This document shows positions 12,301 to 24,712 of a stretch of DNA of 64,000 nt, piece after piece; positions within the stretch are counted from its first letter, which is position 1; every line of letters starts with the position of its first letter. This DNA is from Sphagnum magellanicum. Its lineage: Eukaryota > Streptophyta > Sphagnopsida > Sphagnales > Sphagnaceae. The translations under genes and the position numbers were made by a program. The notes beneath the pieces are model-generated. The model saw only the letters and a list, made by a program, of their open reading frames with translations. It was not told where the DNA came from and did not search any database. The stretch lies in contig CM038916.1 in NCBI GenBank assembly GCA_021904315.1, positions 16,699,897 through 16,763,896 of the forward strand, in the 5' to 3' direction.

Positions 12301-14579
12301 AATGTAATGAGCTAAAGAGTAACCATGTAAATTATTTTATTTTATGTTTTGCTTTTAGGTTTAAGTTTTTTTGAGTTCATTTTAAATTGGCACATCCATT
12401 TTAATGTGAACACATAATAAAAAACACCTTGTTTATAGAAAATGGAAAATGGAAAGTCAAACAAAAAGATTTGAAATATAACCTAGTGCCAAAATGTTGC
12501 CTTATGCAGCCAAGTCCTTATTTATTCAAAATCTTGATCAGATTTTGGAAAATTATAATTAGTTTACATTGATTTCCTCCATATTTTTTCCATGTCATTA
12601 ATGTCTCATCTAAATTTTCTCTTTCTTTAAGCATGTAAGTAAAAATACCATAAGACATTTTTTCCTCTAGTATGATATGGACTTATAAAAAAATGCTCCT
12701 AATTAGCCCATTCAAAAATCCATAAGTATAATCCTAGAATTTAACTAATTCTTTTTTTTGACCCTTAGCTTCCTTTTTATGATATCTTATTATTTCAAGT
12801 CCTTAACACCCACCACATCAACAATGAACCATATCATAGTCCACAAAGAAATGTCAGTCAAAAATATAGTCCATGTGTTTTGAGTTCAAAAGTCCATAGC
12901 TTTTATGATTTTTAAAAATTTGTAAAATGATTTTGTGAATCATGTAGATATTTAAGTTAAAATATTTAAACCAAGTTCATTTTAATACATTTCAAAATTA
13001 ATAAAACAACATGGGCATTGCAATAGCAACCATTAAGTAAAATTAGCTTATATGACACCCAAATTGGTCCCCCCATTTGTGCGTGCACCCATGGGTTAAA
13101 TCTTTTAGTTGCACATTAGTTACAAATTAGTTTGCAACTAAAATAACAATTTCCCACAATTTTTCTGTTTCTTCTCATTAAAAAAATTATATAACTAATT
13201 AGGTAATTATTTGATAATTATATATGTTGGTTAATTATCGATATTTTAATTATTAAAAAAATCATTGGAATTAATCATTTGAATTCAAATAATTGGTTAA
13301 TTAATTATGTGAGTTAGTTATTTTAATTGATTACTCTAATTCAGATAATTATTTAATCAGTGAATTTAGATATTTAATTCAGATTATTATTCATTTAGAT
13401 AATTAATAAGAAGGCAACTTGATCATATCGAATGTATCTACTTTGGAGGAGGGGATAACAAACAAAATTTACCCCTTTTAATCATTTTGAATAAATAATT
13501 AATCATGCATGTTATTGTAGTCATAATGCTAGGGGCACAAACAACATATTTTTGTAATATTACTTTATAATATGTATGTAAGAACACTCAAATAAATGTT
13601 TAAGTGGAATTTGAAACGAAATAGAAAATTAAAACTTGTTTACAAAATGGATTTTGAAATCACAAAATAAAAGTGAAAAAAATACTACTAATTAAAGAAG
13701 GACTATATAATATTTTTGAAATTCTAGACTTTTGAATTCAAATTATGTAAGCAAAGTTCAATTGGCTTTCTATTAAATTTATTTCAGAAAATTGAGAAAA
13801 ATATTTATGAAATAACCTTGAATTTGGTTCTATTTTTGTTATGAAATCTTATTCTATATATCTCTTTCATTTTTTAGAATTACATTTGCACATATTAATA
13901 AAAAATTAGGAAAAAAAAGAGTAAAAAATCTAGGATAAGACAAGGTTTGATAGAACTCATTGTATTATCAAAAGGCTTTGATGGAAAACATAATGCAAAA
14001 ATATTAAATCCTATCTTGAATCTACACAAGGAAAAAGTTGAAAACTTTTCTAAAAAGATCTCTTACTTAGCATGGAAATTTTAGGGTTTTAATCCTTAAA
14101 AGAAATCAATGTTATTTAGTTGACAAAACCATTGAGAAAAATTCAATAATTGTAGTGTTGACAAATAAACTCATTGATATTTTCAACTGATTTTCCAATG
14201 AATCTTCAAGGGGATGTTGATATGGAAACTACTCTTACCAACCAAAAGAAAATAAAAATTCAATTTTTTTTTCCTTAAGTTCTCAAAAATTCAAAAGGTT
14301 TTTTGCCACATAATATGGGAACAACTTTTGATATTAACACCACAAGTGATCCAACATGTACATTGGTTTTCATATTATTTATGATCAAGCAAACAAACTC
14401 ATCTTCATTGATCACGATGGGTACATACAAAAAAATATTCATTACAATATATTTGATGATGCAGACCTTATCGCTAGACCTATTGATTTTCGTAGCCATA
14501 TGGTTTCATTCTCAAATACAAAAGTTTTCCTTATGAGGTTTTTTCCTTACAAACAACTTGTCTTGTCAACATTCTTGAT
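12301..14579. other. AT-rich spacer
   Basis: No gene found. The stretch 13180-13400 is dense in TTAATTA words. Short frames near 14275-14600 sit just before the copia remnant and may be part of the same decayed element, but I cannot align them to a retroelement domain. Confidence 0.5.
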
Positions 14580-15220
14580 TTTACCTCGTTGGCTTCTAGG
14601 CTAAACATATCTTTTGCTATGAACAATGCAGCTAAATTGAGTGAAAAACCAAGTAGAAACCATTGTATGGCTTTGAAGCACATTGCAATAGTTGATTGGT
14701 ACTCCTCACTTTGCTACGTACCAACATTGGAGCTTATTAAGTTCATTGAGTTTTCAAATCTAGATTATGCCAATGATTTGGATGATTGTTAACTTTCAAT
14801 CAAACCAAACAAAACCATTCCATGACTTTGAAGTGCATTGTAAAACACCTAATTGGTTTTCCTCACTTTGCACTTTCCTATGGACCAATGTATGAGCTTA
14901 ATAAGCTAATTGCATTTTCAAATGCGGATTATGCCAATGATTTGGATGATTGCAACTCTCGATTTGGGGTATATACTATATGCCCTTTCTAAATGGAACG
15001 CTAACATGTTGGGGTAGCTCCAAACAATATCTATCTATGAAGGAAGGTAGTTTGTTTTGTAGTCATGAGATCCATTGAACTGGGTTGCTCCAAACAATAT
15101 CTATCTATGAAGGAAGGTAGTTTGTTTTGTAGTTATGAGATCCACCGAACTGGGATGCTTTAGATTGTGTTCTTGGTCTCTTTGGAAAGCTCTCAATGAG
15201 GAGGGGTGCATGGGCTTGGT
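14580..15220 (+). mobile_element. Ty1/copia retrotransposon remnant (end of pol, broken)
   Basis: Two successive frames carry the copia pattern where reverse transcriptase gives way to RNase H: KPSRNHCMALKHI then FSNLDYANDLDDC (14640-14790), and QNHSMTLKCIVKHL then FSNADYANDLDDC (14805-14955). The known family pattern is a Pro-Gly-x-x-His-Trp segment followed by YSDADWAGD. The motif is therefore duplicated in tandem. Downstream, traces of the RNase H end (SSKQYLSMKEG) sit in a 70-bp duplicated block. Stops and frameshifts interrupt everything and no LTRs were identified. This is a dead fragment, not a host gene. Confidence 0.72.
15012..15151 (+). repeat. 70-bp direct duplication inside the copia remnant
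   Basis: Two near-identical 70-bp units start at 15012 and 15082 (GGGTWGCTCCAAACAATATC). They differ by only a few bases, so this duplication is younger than the decay of the element. Confidence 0.9.
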
Positions 15221-15999
15221 TCCATGACATTTGGACTTGTGTTGTAAAAGTTCTTGAATGTTGAATGATTTCTTCACAAAGAATTAAATTAAATTGTAGC
15301 TAAAAATTTAGGAGGAATTGGAATGTGCCTTTGGTGTTGGTGGAAAGATTTTGATGAGCAAGATTTAATGAAATTTATTTGGTAAGATTTGGATTCAGAA
15401 CATGGGAGATATTGGTTTTTAAGCAACGATTTTTAACTGTTGAAAATTCAAGTAAATTCCAAAAAAACCAGGTTTTGAAAGGAAAAGTCAGTTGAGAAAA
15501 AGCATGGTAACACTCGAAGGCTTACCATTCAATTCAAGCATGATTTCCTTTCGTATTTGGCTGTTCAAAAAATCGATACATACATTGCAAAACAATGTAC
15601 ACATGTTGAGTTTCAATAGTTGAACCACAATGGCAACAACATCAACCAAACTTTAGGGCAACATTTTAGGACACAAAAACAAAACATTGAAGAATGTGTG
15701 ATGATGATGGCAAAAGTTGTCCTAAATTCAAAACCCTAAAATTCAACACTTTTCTTCCTATTTTTTTCTGGAATTTTGAGCATGGCAGACATTAAAATTT
15801 GTTGAAAATTTGGACAACCTAAAACCTAATTAATTAATTAATTAATTAATTCACTCACTCAAAATAACTTAAACTTTTTTCCAGACACAAGCCTATTCAA
15901 TACCCTAAAACCAGTCCAAAACCCTAAAACCAGTTCCAGAGCAGCAGTTTCTTCAATCCTTTTGCTAGAAGCCGATTTGTTGGGTCGTCCAGAGCTTAT
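15221..15999. other. Spacer upstream of ArgJ
   Basis: AT-rich DNA with a pure TTAA/ATTA run at 15826-15850 and AAACCCTAAAACCAG words near 15900-15935 that resemble telo-box promoter motifs. No gene is seen. Confidence 0.45.
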
Positions 16000-16512
16000 T
16001 AGTAGGTTCGGAGATTACACAATCTTCGTGAGCTACAGAGAAAAAATCCAACACCCATTGTCTGGTTTTGATTTTTTTTTTTTGGCTCGTTGTGTTGCAG
16101 AGAAAGATTTTTCTCTTTTGCGTCCAGAAGAGGACACAAGACAGACATTTTGTTTGTGAGAAAAAGAATTTTTTCTTTCTTTCTTTCTCCTTCCCCTTGT
16201 TTTGTTAGAGGACACAGACAGACAGACAGACATTAAGGTTTTTTTGCAGAAATTTTGATTGCAAAGAGTTGTGTGTGTTGTGGGAATTGCATTTTGGAAG
16301 TTTAGGGTTTGTCAGATTTCTTCAGAAAAGAGAGATTCTTCAGAAACATTTGTAGGAGAGAAAGTAGGAGGTGGAGTTGTAGAAGAGAAAGTAGCAGTTG
16401 CAGAAGAAGAAAATTGGAGTTGCAGAGGAGAATTGAGAAGAAGAAGAGAGGAGGAAGAAAGAGATTCTTACTTTGCAGAAGAAATTGAGAAAGCTTGGAG
16501 CAGGTAGTTGCA
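16000..16512 (+). promoter_or_regulatory. Probable 5' leader and core promoter region of ArgJ
   Basis: Purine- and pyrimidine-rich blocks include a CTTT run near 16178 and a CAGACAGACAGACAGACA run near 16217. The 16330-16500 part is GA-rich and leads directly to the start codon. No clear TATA box was found. Open frames here lack recognisable content. Confidence 0.4.
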
Positions 16513-19500
16513 ATGGCCACACTGGAACTTCAATGTCTGTCATCAAGCGCACATCAGCAGCAGCCACATTGTTTGACGACATGGAGATCGAGATTGCAGC
16601 AAAGAGTTTCTTGGAGCAGCAGCAGCAGCTGGTTGGGAAGCTCCTCAGTTGTGCCATCATCATCACTCAGAGGATTTAACTCCACAACAGGACCACCTCT
16701 CACAAAGAGACCAATCTCTGTAAGTCTTTTCTTTTGCAGATTGTCTGTCGGTCTGGATTGATTGATTGATTGATTGTCTAATCTGATCCTTCTCTGTGTG
16801 ATGACACAGGCGTCTATGAGATTTCAGCCTGCAGTGTTTGCGGGAATGGCAGAGGTTCATACAGAAGCTGTTGCACCAGGCAGCTACATTCCAGCATCCC
16901 CGATTCTCTTACCTGATGGACCCTGGAAACAAGTATGTTTTTGCTATTTAGGATTTAGGGTTTTGCAAAGCAAAAGCAGAATATTGTCTTGGGTACACAA
17001 TGATTGGGACCCTGGAAACAAGTATGTGTTGCTATTTAGGGTTTAGGGTTTTGCAAAGCAAAAACAGATTATTGTTTTGTGTACACAATGATCGGGACCC
17101 TGGAAACAAGTATGTGTTGCTATTTAGGGTTTAGGGTTCTGCAAAGCAAAAGCAGATTACTGTCTTGGGTACACAATCAGCAGCATATGTCATAGATAAT
17201 CAGCAGCACATGTTGTAGACAATCAGCAGCACATGTTGTGGACAATGAGGAGGTGATAGACCAGGGGGGGGTGGGAGATGAGAGAATACCTATGATGCGA
17301 TCCCTTTTCTTCTTCTGCATGTGGTGGTTTTTTCCAGATTCCAGGGGGTGTAACAGCAGCAGCAGGTTTTCAAGCAGCTGGAATGTATGGAGGTCTCCGT
17401 GCTGCTGGTCGCAAGCCTGATCTTGCGCTTGTTGTTTGTGACACTGATGCCATCTCTGCTGGTGGGTGGGTTTTGTTTTCTTCTTTATCAAGTTTCTTGC
17501 TCTTAAGCAAAGTACTCAAAGCTTTCATCCAAAAAACATATGCAGCTTGCTAGCCTAGCCCACCCACTTGAGATTGCTTGTGCTTTTGTTCTCTGGTACT
17601 GTTGTGGTGGTCCAGTCTTTAGCTGAGAGAGGTCATCTATGGCAGCAAATCCAATGACAAGTGCTCCCCTCTTTTTTTGCAGGAACTTTCACAAAAAATG
17701 TGATGGCAGCTGCACCTGTGAAGTATTGCAAACAGGTGTTGGCAGAAGCACCTACGGTGTGTCTCATTAACACAGTCTGTCTGTCCCTTTGATGAAGAAG
17801 CTGTTGATTATCCATATTTGTGAAAGGTCTTTCTTTTGGTGATTTCTTTCATACGATGATGGTTGTTGTGGGCAAATTTGTTTCAGTTCCCAAAAGGTGC
17901 TTTCTGAATTGCTAGGGTTTGGATGGCAATCAATTGGATCCGACTTTTCCATCGATTGCTTTTGGGTCTGTGACTGTCATATTTTTGGGGTTTTGTGATG
18001 GGGGTGAGTGATCAGGCTCGTGCAGTTTTGATCAATGCAGGACAAGCAAATGCAGCAACAGTACGCACATGTTCAATCTCCCCTTGTCTTTTATATTCTT
18101 GATTGCACAGCATTCATCATCTGTTTTGTTGCATTTATCTTATTTGCATCTATCTTATTGCAATCAAAATCATTCGAGTTCAAGAATGATGGAGAAATAA
18201 GAAGTTTCTCTCATGAAAGATGATCCAATGTCCTGATGATTTTCAAAGCTTGATCATCCAAGAGCATGAAAGAGAGATGGGTTTTTTCAGAATGGTGGAT
18301 TGTGTTTGCTCTGTTACATAAAACATGATCTTGTGATCACCCTGATGAAATTCAGAGCATGGCCAGGGGGATGCAGGTTACCAGGATACCTTGGACAGTG
18401 CTGAGGCGTTAGCCAAGGTACACATGCACACCATAAACAAAATGCACCTTGTGCGCATGGCTCTCCTTTGTGCAATGAAAGTCATCACCTTTTTTTTTAA
18501 TTTATTTTTTTTAAATAAAAAAAAAGTCTGAATATAACAGTGAAGTTGAGATTAAGTTTCCCAAAGAATAAATATTAGATACTGCTTTTTTCTGTTTGCA
18601 ACAACATCTCACTTGAATTTCTGGAATTGTATGTTTTTGGGGTGAAGCATCTTGGAGTGTTGAGGGGAGCAGTGTTGATTGAGTCGACAGGTGTCATAGG
18701 CCATCGCATTAAGAAAGTGAGCATTGAGTGTATATCTTCTTCCTGTCCCTCTCTTGTTAAGACTTCTTGACGAAGGATTTTGGAGTGCAATTCTTGGATG
18801 ATGAAGGATTTGAGGTACAAGTTTTGGGTGATGAAGGATTTGACGTGCAATTTGTTGGACGAAGGATTTTGAAGTGCGATTCTTGGATGAAGGATTTTGA
18901 AGTGCAATTAGAGTACTAATTTACAAAAAAAATCTGACAATTTGCTTCACAGGGGGCCTTGCTTGAGTCTCTTCCCAAATTGGTGGCTTCATTGTCCCCT
19001 AGTGTTGAAGGGTAAGTTTTCCTTTGACCTAGTAGGCCTGTGTTATGATACTGCTGTTGTTGCAAACAGAAAGGACTATATACTGTCATAGAGTGCACAA
19101 GGACATCACTCTTGTTCGGTTTTGGACATACACAACAAACTCCAAGTTCTATGGATATGGTGCCCAGTTTATCCAGTTGTGTGAGGGAGGCTCATGATTG
19201 CTCCCTGTATTTGGCTTCTCATCATGTACACCTAGTATCATCTTGTAATGATCGGTTTGTTTGTGTCAAAATTTTGACTACTGCAGAGCTGATGCAGCAG
19301 CAGTTGCAATCACCACAACTGATCTTGTGAGCAAAAGCGTTGCCATTGAAACAAAGGTAAGAGTTTTGATGCCAAATTAAAAAAAATAAAAATAAAACTA
19401 TGGTCCTTCTGCAACCCTCAAATTTGTCATATCAGAACTTTCAAGGGAAGAAGTTCTGTAGACTCAATTCCAAATTGGTGGTTGTTGCTAAAGCGCATCA

Positions 19501-21988
19501 GGATCAAGACCCACATTTTCAAATAATGCTGTGTGTCTGTTTAGTAAACCCTAAACCCTAATAATACAGGTTTTTGGAGACTTTTCTGAGAGAATAGTGC
19601 ACAATTAAGAGCAAAAGTTAGTTAGAAGGGAAATGGGTTTTTATCACTAATACTTTTCGACTGTGTGAAGATAGGGGGTGTGACAGTAAGGCTAGGGGGT
19701 ATGGCCAAGGGATCTGGCATGATTCATCCTAACATGGCAACTATGCTTGGGGTAAGTACCATAACCTTTTGATTTTGGCTCATTTTTCACAATGTTTTTC
19801 TGACTTGTTGGATGTGAGAAGGTTTCATGGCCCACCCAACATTGGGTTTTCACTGGGACCTGATGCCCTTTTTGGCTCCTATGATGACTGTGATTGCACC
19901 CGTACTGATTATAGGGATGACATTTTGAACTGGGATTATTGCACTATTTTTGTGCTCATTGTCAAGCACTGAAGAAGATTGCGAGCTCATTTTTGCAGGT
20001 GGTGACTTGTGATGCAAATGTGACTGTGGACGTGTGGCGACCTTTTGTGCTGAAGGCTGTCAAACGCAGCTTCAACCAAATCACAGTATTTCCAAGAATC
20101 CAGCCTCTTTGACAATTTAGGGTTTTGAGTGTGGGGAATGTGTGCATTTTCCGAGAACAACTCCTTATTGGTTTCCTACTTGAAACTTTCATATTCGAAC
20201 AAAGCTAGTGGGTGGGTGGGTGTATGGGGGATTTTAGGTGGATGGTGACAGCAGCACCAATGACACATTACTGGCACTTGCAAGTGGGGCGGCAGGAGGT
20301 CCTGTAATCAGCAACCCAGAAAGTCTAGAAGCCCAACAACTACAAGCGGCAGTTGATGCAGTAAGTAGTTGACTCCCATTTTTTTGTGTTTTTTCCTGTC
20401 TCAATGTTTATTTCTGGTTTTGAGCAAGAGAGTGCTCAAGGGTGTTCACTTTTGGGAGTCCTGATCTGGGTTCATCAGGCACTATCTTTGCTATTTTATT
20501 AATTTTCTGCAGAAGATTCAAAGCAGACAAAAGAAGGCAGAGTAATCTGTTGATTTATGATGCAGGTAGGATTTCCACCAATGGGTTAGATGGGGGGTTA
20601 TTATTATGTGGGGCAGGTGCTGCAGGGACTTGCCAAGTCAATTGCATCTGATGGGGAAGGAGCGACATGTTTGATTGAGGTAATACTTCTTCTACAACCT
20701 ATCATCTAATCTTCCTGGTAATTACATAATAAGTAAGCCAGTGGCAGATTCTTGGAGGTTGAACATCATCATCTCAAGTCATGCATGGTAACAAACGATC
20801 ATTAAATCTGTGATTTGCAGGTAAATGTAATGGGTGCAGATGACGAAGAATCAGCTGCTGTAATAGCCCGCTCTGTTGCCGCATCCTCACTAACTAAGGT
20901 CCGGTTGTGTTTTCCTTTTCTCCATATAAGTTTTCTGCTGTTTGTTCTTGAATAATGTCCATGTCAAAAATAGGAGCAGATATTTGGTTCCTGAAACACT
21001 TCCCACATCTTGACACATCTCACTTCCACTTCTGCTTCCCACTGGTATGCAGGCGGCAGTGTATGGGCGAGACCCAAACTGGGGTCGCATTGCTTGTGCG
21101 GCAGGTTATGCAGGAGTTCCATTTGACCCCAACCAACTGCGTATTCACCTTGGAGATTTTGCCTTGATGGAGGCTGGTCAGCCTTTATCTTTTGACAGGT
21201 CAGTAGTCTGTGCCATCTCTGTATCTGAGAAATCTATCATGTCTGTCTGACATCGAATGATCCATTGCAAGCATTTGGGCATTTGTGCATTTGCATCGCC
21301 CTGTCAAATGGGTATTTTTGTTGTAACATGTTATCTACTAAATTGACCACCTGCCGCCTTTTATCAGAAATATGTTGGTGAATTTTTGTAGTTGCGATTT
21401 CTGTCTAGTTTCTATTCATGTTACACGTTTCTGTGACAATACCCATGTTTGATGCAGGGTGGGAGCCAGCTCATATTTAAAGGCAGCTGGGGAAGTGCAT
21501 GGGACTGTTGTAATCAATATAAGCGTCGGTAACACTACAATTTCTTCATATCAGACCATTCCAACTTTTTTAATGTTTGTATGTGTACCTTCTGGTTCAA
21601 ACTGCAGTGCCTGTGTGTACTAAGAATAATTGGGTCTTTGTACACATAAAATGTGATGTTACCTGTTTTGGATTTTCTCTTCAAAGTAGGCAAAATAAAG
21701 CAGAACACATGTTGTTTTCTTTCTCTGTGGGTCATCATCTTTTCAGGTTGTCCTTTGCTGTGGGAAGCAGCCCACATTATCTAATGTTGCTTCCCTGAAA
21801 ACCCTAAACCCTAGACCCTAAGGCTAAAGGTGATGATGCTGGGTTTGTTGGAATTTTGTTGTGAATCCACAAGTTTTTGATGATTGCAAAATTTGTCTAT
21901 TTCAGGGAGTGGGATCGGCAACAGCCAAGCATGGGGCTGTGACTTGAGTTACGATTATGTGAAAATCAATGCAGAGTACACCACATAA
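16513..21988 (+). CDS. ARGJ: Glutamate N-acetyltransferase / amino-acid acetyltransferase (ArgJ), plastid
   Basis: Seventeen exons: 16513-16719, 16810-16932, 17338-17461, 17683-17756, 18016-18060, 18367-18417, 18648-18716, 18953-19011, 19287-19356, 19671-19751, 19999-20085, 20238-20360, 20617-20679, 20821-20898, 21053-21198, 21458-21528, 21906-21988. They join in frame to 517 aa, and every intron is GT-AG. Residues 1 to about 80 are Ser/Gln/Arg-rich and fit a plastid transit peptide. The family body follows: [72 protein letters not shown], and the ending [13 protein letters not shown]. Thr298 in MATML is the expected self-cleavage nucleophile that splits the precursor into two subunits. The enzyme moves acetyl groups from N-acetylornithine to glutamate in the cyclic arginine pathway. 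The start has no in-frame ATG competitor just upstream. Confidence 0.96.
16757..16778 (+). repeat. GATT microsatellite in ArgJ intron 1
   Basis: About five GATT units occur in the short first intron (16720-16809), close to the likely branch-point zone. Confidence 0.8.
16919..17170 (+). repeat. Three tandem copies spanning the exon 2 splice donor of ArgJ
   Basis: Units of 88-89 bp start at 16919, 17008 and 17096. Each begins GACCCTGGAAACAAGTATGT, so the last 14 bases of exon 2 and its donor are repeated twice inside intron 2. Each unit then carries CTATTTAGG, telomere-like TTTAGGG words, and GCAAAGCAAAAGCAGA or a close variant (AAAACAGA in the second unit). The first copy joins the coding frame (GPWKQ). 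Confidence 0.92.
17175..17243 (+). repeat. 23-bp tandem repeat in ArgJ intron 2
   Basis: Three units start AATCAGCAGCAYATGT at 17175, 17198 and 17221, directly after the 88-bp array. Confidence 0.9.
18772..18908 (+). repeat. 28-31 bp tandem repeat in ArgJ intron 7
   Basis: Five units built on GAAGGATTTTGAAGTGCAAT start near 18772, 18803, 18833, 18861 and 18889. They fill most of the intron between two short coding exons. Confidence 0.88.
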
Positions 21989-22450
21989 GGGATCATCTTT
22001 TTGTGCACTTCATGGATGGTGGGTGTCCTGTATGAACCATCTTAGAAATTCTAATGTGTTTTTTTTTGTTTGTATGATGGATTTTTGTTTCTTGTAAATC
22101 AGATCTTATGCATTTCACAGCCCAATTTTGATAGGCAAACAAAGTTCTGTGAGCTGGGCGTGGAAAATTGTAATCTGTCATCAGATTTTGCAATTGGAAA
22201 CAAAAACCCTTTGGGAAATTTTCCACACACCACACACCGATTTTGAGTGAACCCAATTGAACTTTTGTTTAGTAAGAGCAATTAATTAATTGTTGTGCTT
22301 TTTGATCCAAAATGTTGTGCTGTCATTTCAGAGTGTTGTACAATGAAGCTTTGTAATGGGTATTCATACTCCTTCATGAAATGTTATTCTGACATGCCAA
22401 AACTTTGTAAGTGACACATGGGAGATTTTATAAATAGCTGCTGCACAGAT
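21989..22450 (+). other. Probable 3' UTR of ArgJ
   Basis: Moderately AT-rich DNA directly after the stop codon, without a convincing coding frame. The polyadenylation site cannot be fixed from sequence alone. Confidence 0.4.
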
Positions 22451-24254
22451 GTTCAAGAAGGCGAGAGATCATGACAAAAATCTCAAGATTTTCAAACCCA
22501 GACACTAAACCAAACCCATCAATTTCATCTTTTGAATCAACGCCTTGCAATATCTTTATATTATCTTTTGTTTTGAAATTATCAGCATAGTCAAGAAAAC
22601 CTTGCAACAACTGAAAAGCTTTTAAGAAACACATCTACACACACATTTGCACTACGGACCCCGCTCAAGAGAGCTTCCCCTACAAACCTCACTCAACGAT
22701 GCAAAGAATTTTTTGTTTTGTTTTGTTTTGTTTTGGCAATGCGACGATGGCCATTGATGATGGCATTCCTTCTCAAACCATAGCTCCTCACATAATTCAA
22801 AATCCCATTCCATCCAAAACCAAAAGAGACCCGAAAGATGGGAGTGAGCTACACAAATGTTGGAGGTTCTTGAGAGAATGAAGAAGGGAAACGAAAAAAA
22901 GAAAAAAACATAAGGAAATTTCTTGAAGCTTGTATTGAGAGCTTCTTATATACTTCATCACATCCTCCTCCCTTTAGGGGTGGAGATGGTTTTAGGGTTT
23001 AGGGTTTTAAAGGTTTGACAAAGTATGTAGAAGTTAAGGTTTCAAATGCATGCATGCATGCGTTATGGGTACCAATGTAAATTTCCTAACGTTTGCCCGA
23101 AAATTAACCAACCCCTTGAAAATTAACCAACCCTTATGGTTAGAGAGATAGGTGAGTTAGATGTGGTGGGTCCTTGCTTTTATTTTTAAGTTTTTAAACC
23201 CAAAAATTGTACAGGGGACAAGATCACTCGACACACTAAATTATTGACCACCAATATACGGAAAAAAATAAAATAGAAAATTCAAATAAAAACCTAAAGT
23301 GAAACCTAATATTGTATTGTATAGTGCCTTTGTCACTCCCCGAAGGGGTCCCCACCCACCCATCCACCCATGATGGTTGTAAGGTGCCTTTTGTGAGCCT
23401 ACAACAATTTGTCACATGCTTGCTTGCTTCCCATACCTTTGGTACATGGAAAATCTAAGAGAAGCAACTCTACCCATACCCCCTTGTTTGGACCTCCCTC
23501 TATAATAGGGTTTATCTCATCTAACAACAAAAACCCTAAACCCTTCCTCTCCTCTAATAGGGTTCATCCCATCTAACATGGTGTGTTAATTGTTTCCCAA
23601 ATCCTCACCCATAAGAGTGTGAAAAATGACATACCTATTGTTGCCGTAGTACCCTTACCTAGTTTGGCACTCGAATTGTTGAATAATTAATTAATTTTCA
23701 AAATAATCACGTCCAAATACATAGTAAAAATGTTTATGAAAAAATAAAAATCTCATTAAAAAATAAATATTGCATGATTTTCTTTCCTCTTCTTCATTGC
23801 CGCTTAGCTCTTGGTTGCAAGTAGCATGGAGTCCATTATATCCGACATAATAAACTTTGTACCTATTTTTAAACATAGGTAGGTAATTGTTGATTAGAAA
23901 ATCACGTACATATTTGATTATTGAATAGTGAAAACAAAGGAAAAAAAAAAAAAAAATCCTAAATATTATGCATACAATTGTCTCAAGTTTTCAAAATTTT
24001 GGTATCATTGGGTATATATATATATAAAAGGAAAATTGGTCCTCACACTCTTGGTATAGTAGGAAAGCCTATTTGATGAGTGAGATTTCCTTGAATATAA
24101 TTTCTTAATTTTTTTTAGACCAATGGTGTACTCAGAGATATATTAAAATTTCAAAAAAAATAATTTGGAATTAGCTGAAATTAGTTTTTGGTAACGAGTT
24201 CACACTTGGGGAGAATGGCAAAGGCCACAAACACTACTAGTATAGATGGGATTA
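22451..24254. other. Spacer after ArgJ
   Basis: Contains a TTTTG run (22709-22735), an ATGC run (23046-23062), isolated telomere-like words (about 22990 and 23528) and an A-run at 23940. A 44-codon stretch at 22750-22881 (MAIDDGIPSQTIAP...) is not recognised and may be chance or a gene scrap. Confidence 0.45.
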
Positions 24255-24293
24255 CCCTAAACCCTAAACCCTAAAACCCTAAACCCTAAACCC
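24255..24293. repeat. Interstitial telomeric repeat, five to six units
   Basis: Nearly perfect CCCTAAA units, one with an extra A. This is the plant telomere motif, placed internally. Confidence 0.9.
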
Positions 24294-24712
24294 CAATTAT
24301 CTAACCCTAGTTTTTAAAAGGGTTTTGAAAGTGAGTCGGAGTAAAAATTGATGATTTTGAGCTTGTGGGTTGCCTTTGGAGAAGAATTAACAAGAACAAT
24401 TTAAGAAGAAGTAAGGGGTAGGGGTTTAGGGTTTTGGGTGCACATTGTCAACATAACAACAACTGGAGCTGAAACATAATAGTAGTGGGGCTGGTGGTGT
24501 TATTACAACAATGTCCAACTCCATGGAAGCAAAGTATGGTCTTAAAGTGAAGAGACAAAATGGCAGATCTGACAGACAAACCTTTTGCATTGATTGATTA
24601 CCTGATTCCTACATATCAAAAGAAAGGACTGAACGAACTGCCATTTCTTACACTGGTCACAACAACAACAACAAAACCCAAAAAATTGCTACTATCAGGG
24701 ATCTGGATCATC
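24294..24712. other. Spacer between telomeric block and minisatellite
   Basis: No gene seen. Telomere-like TTTAGGGTTTTGGG occurs near 24425. Confidence 0.4.

Noticed and set aside
14275..14604. Possible reverse transcriptase core upstream of the copia RNase H fragment
   Set aside because: No YVDD box or other reverse transcriptase motif could be found in any frame.
16259..16507. 82-codon frame just before ArgJ
   Set aside because: Glu/Arg-rich translation of a GA-rich leader, overlapping the minus-strand frames equally well.
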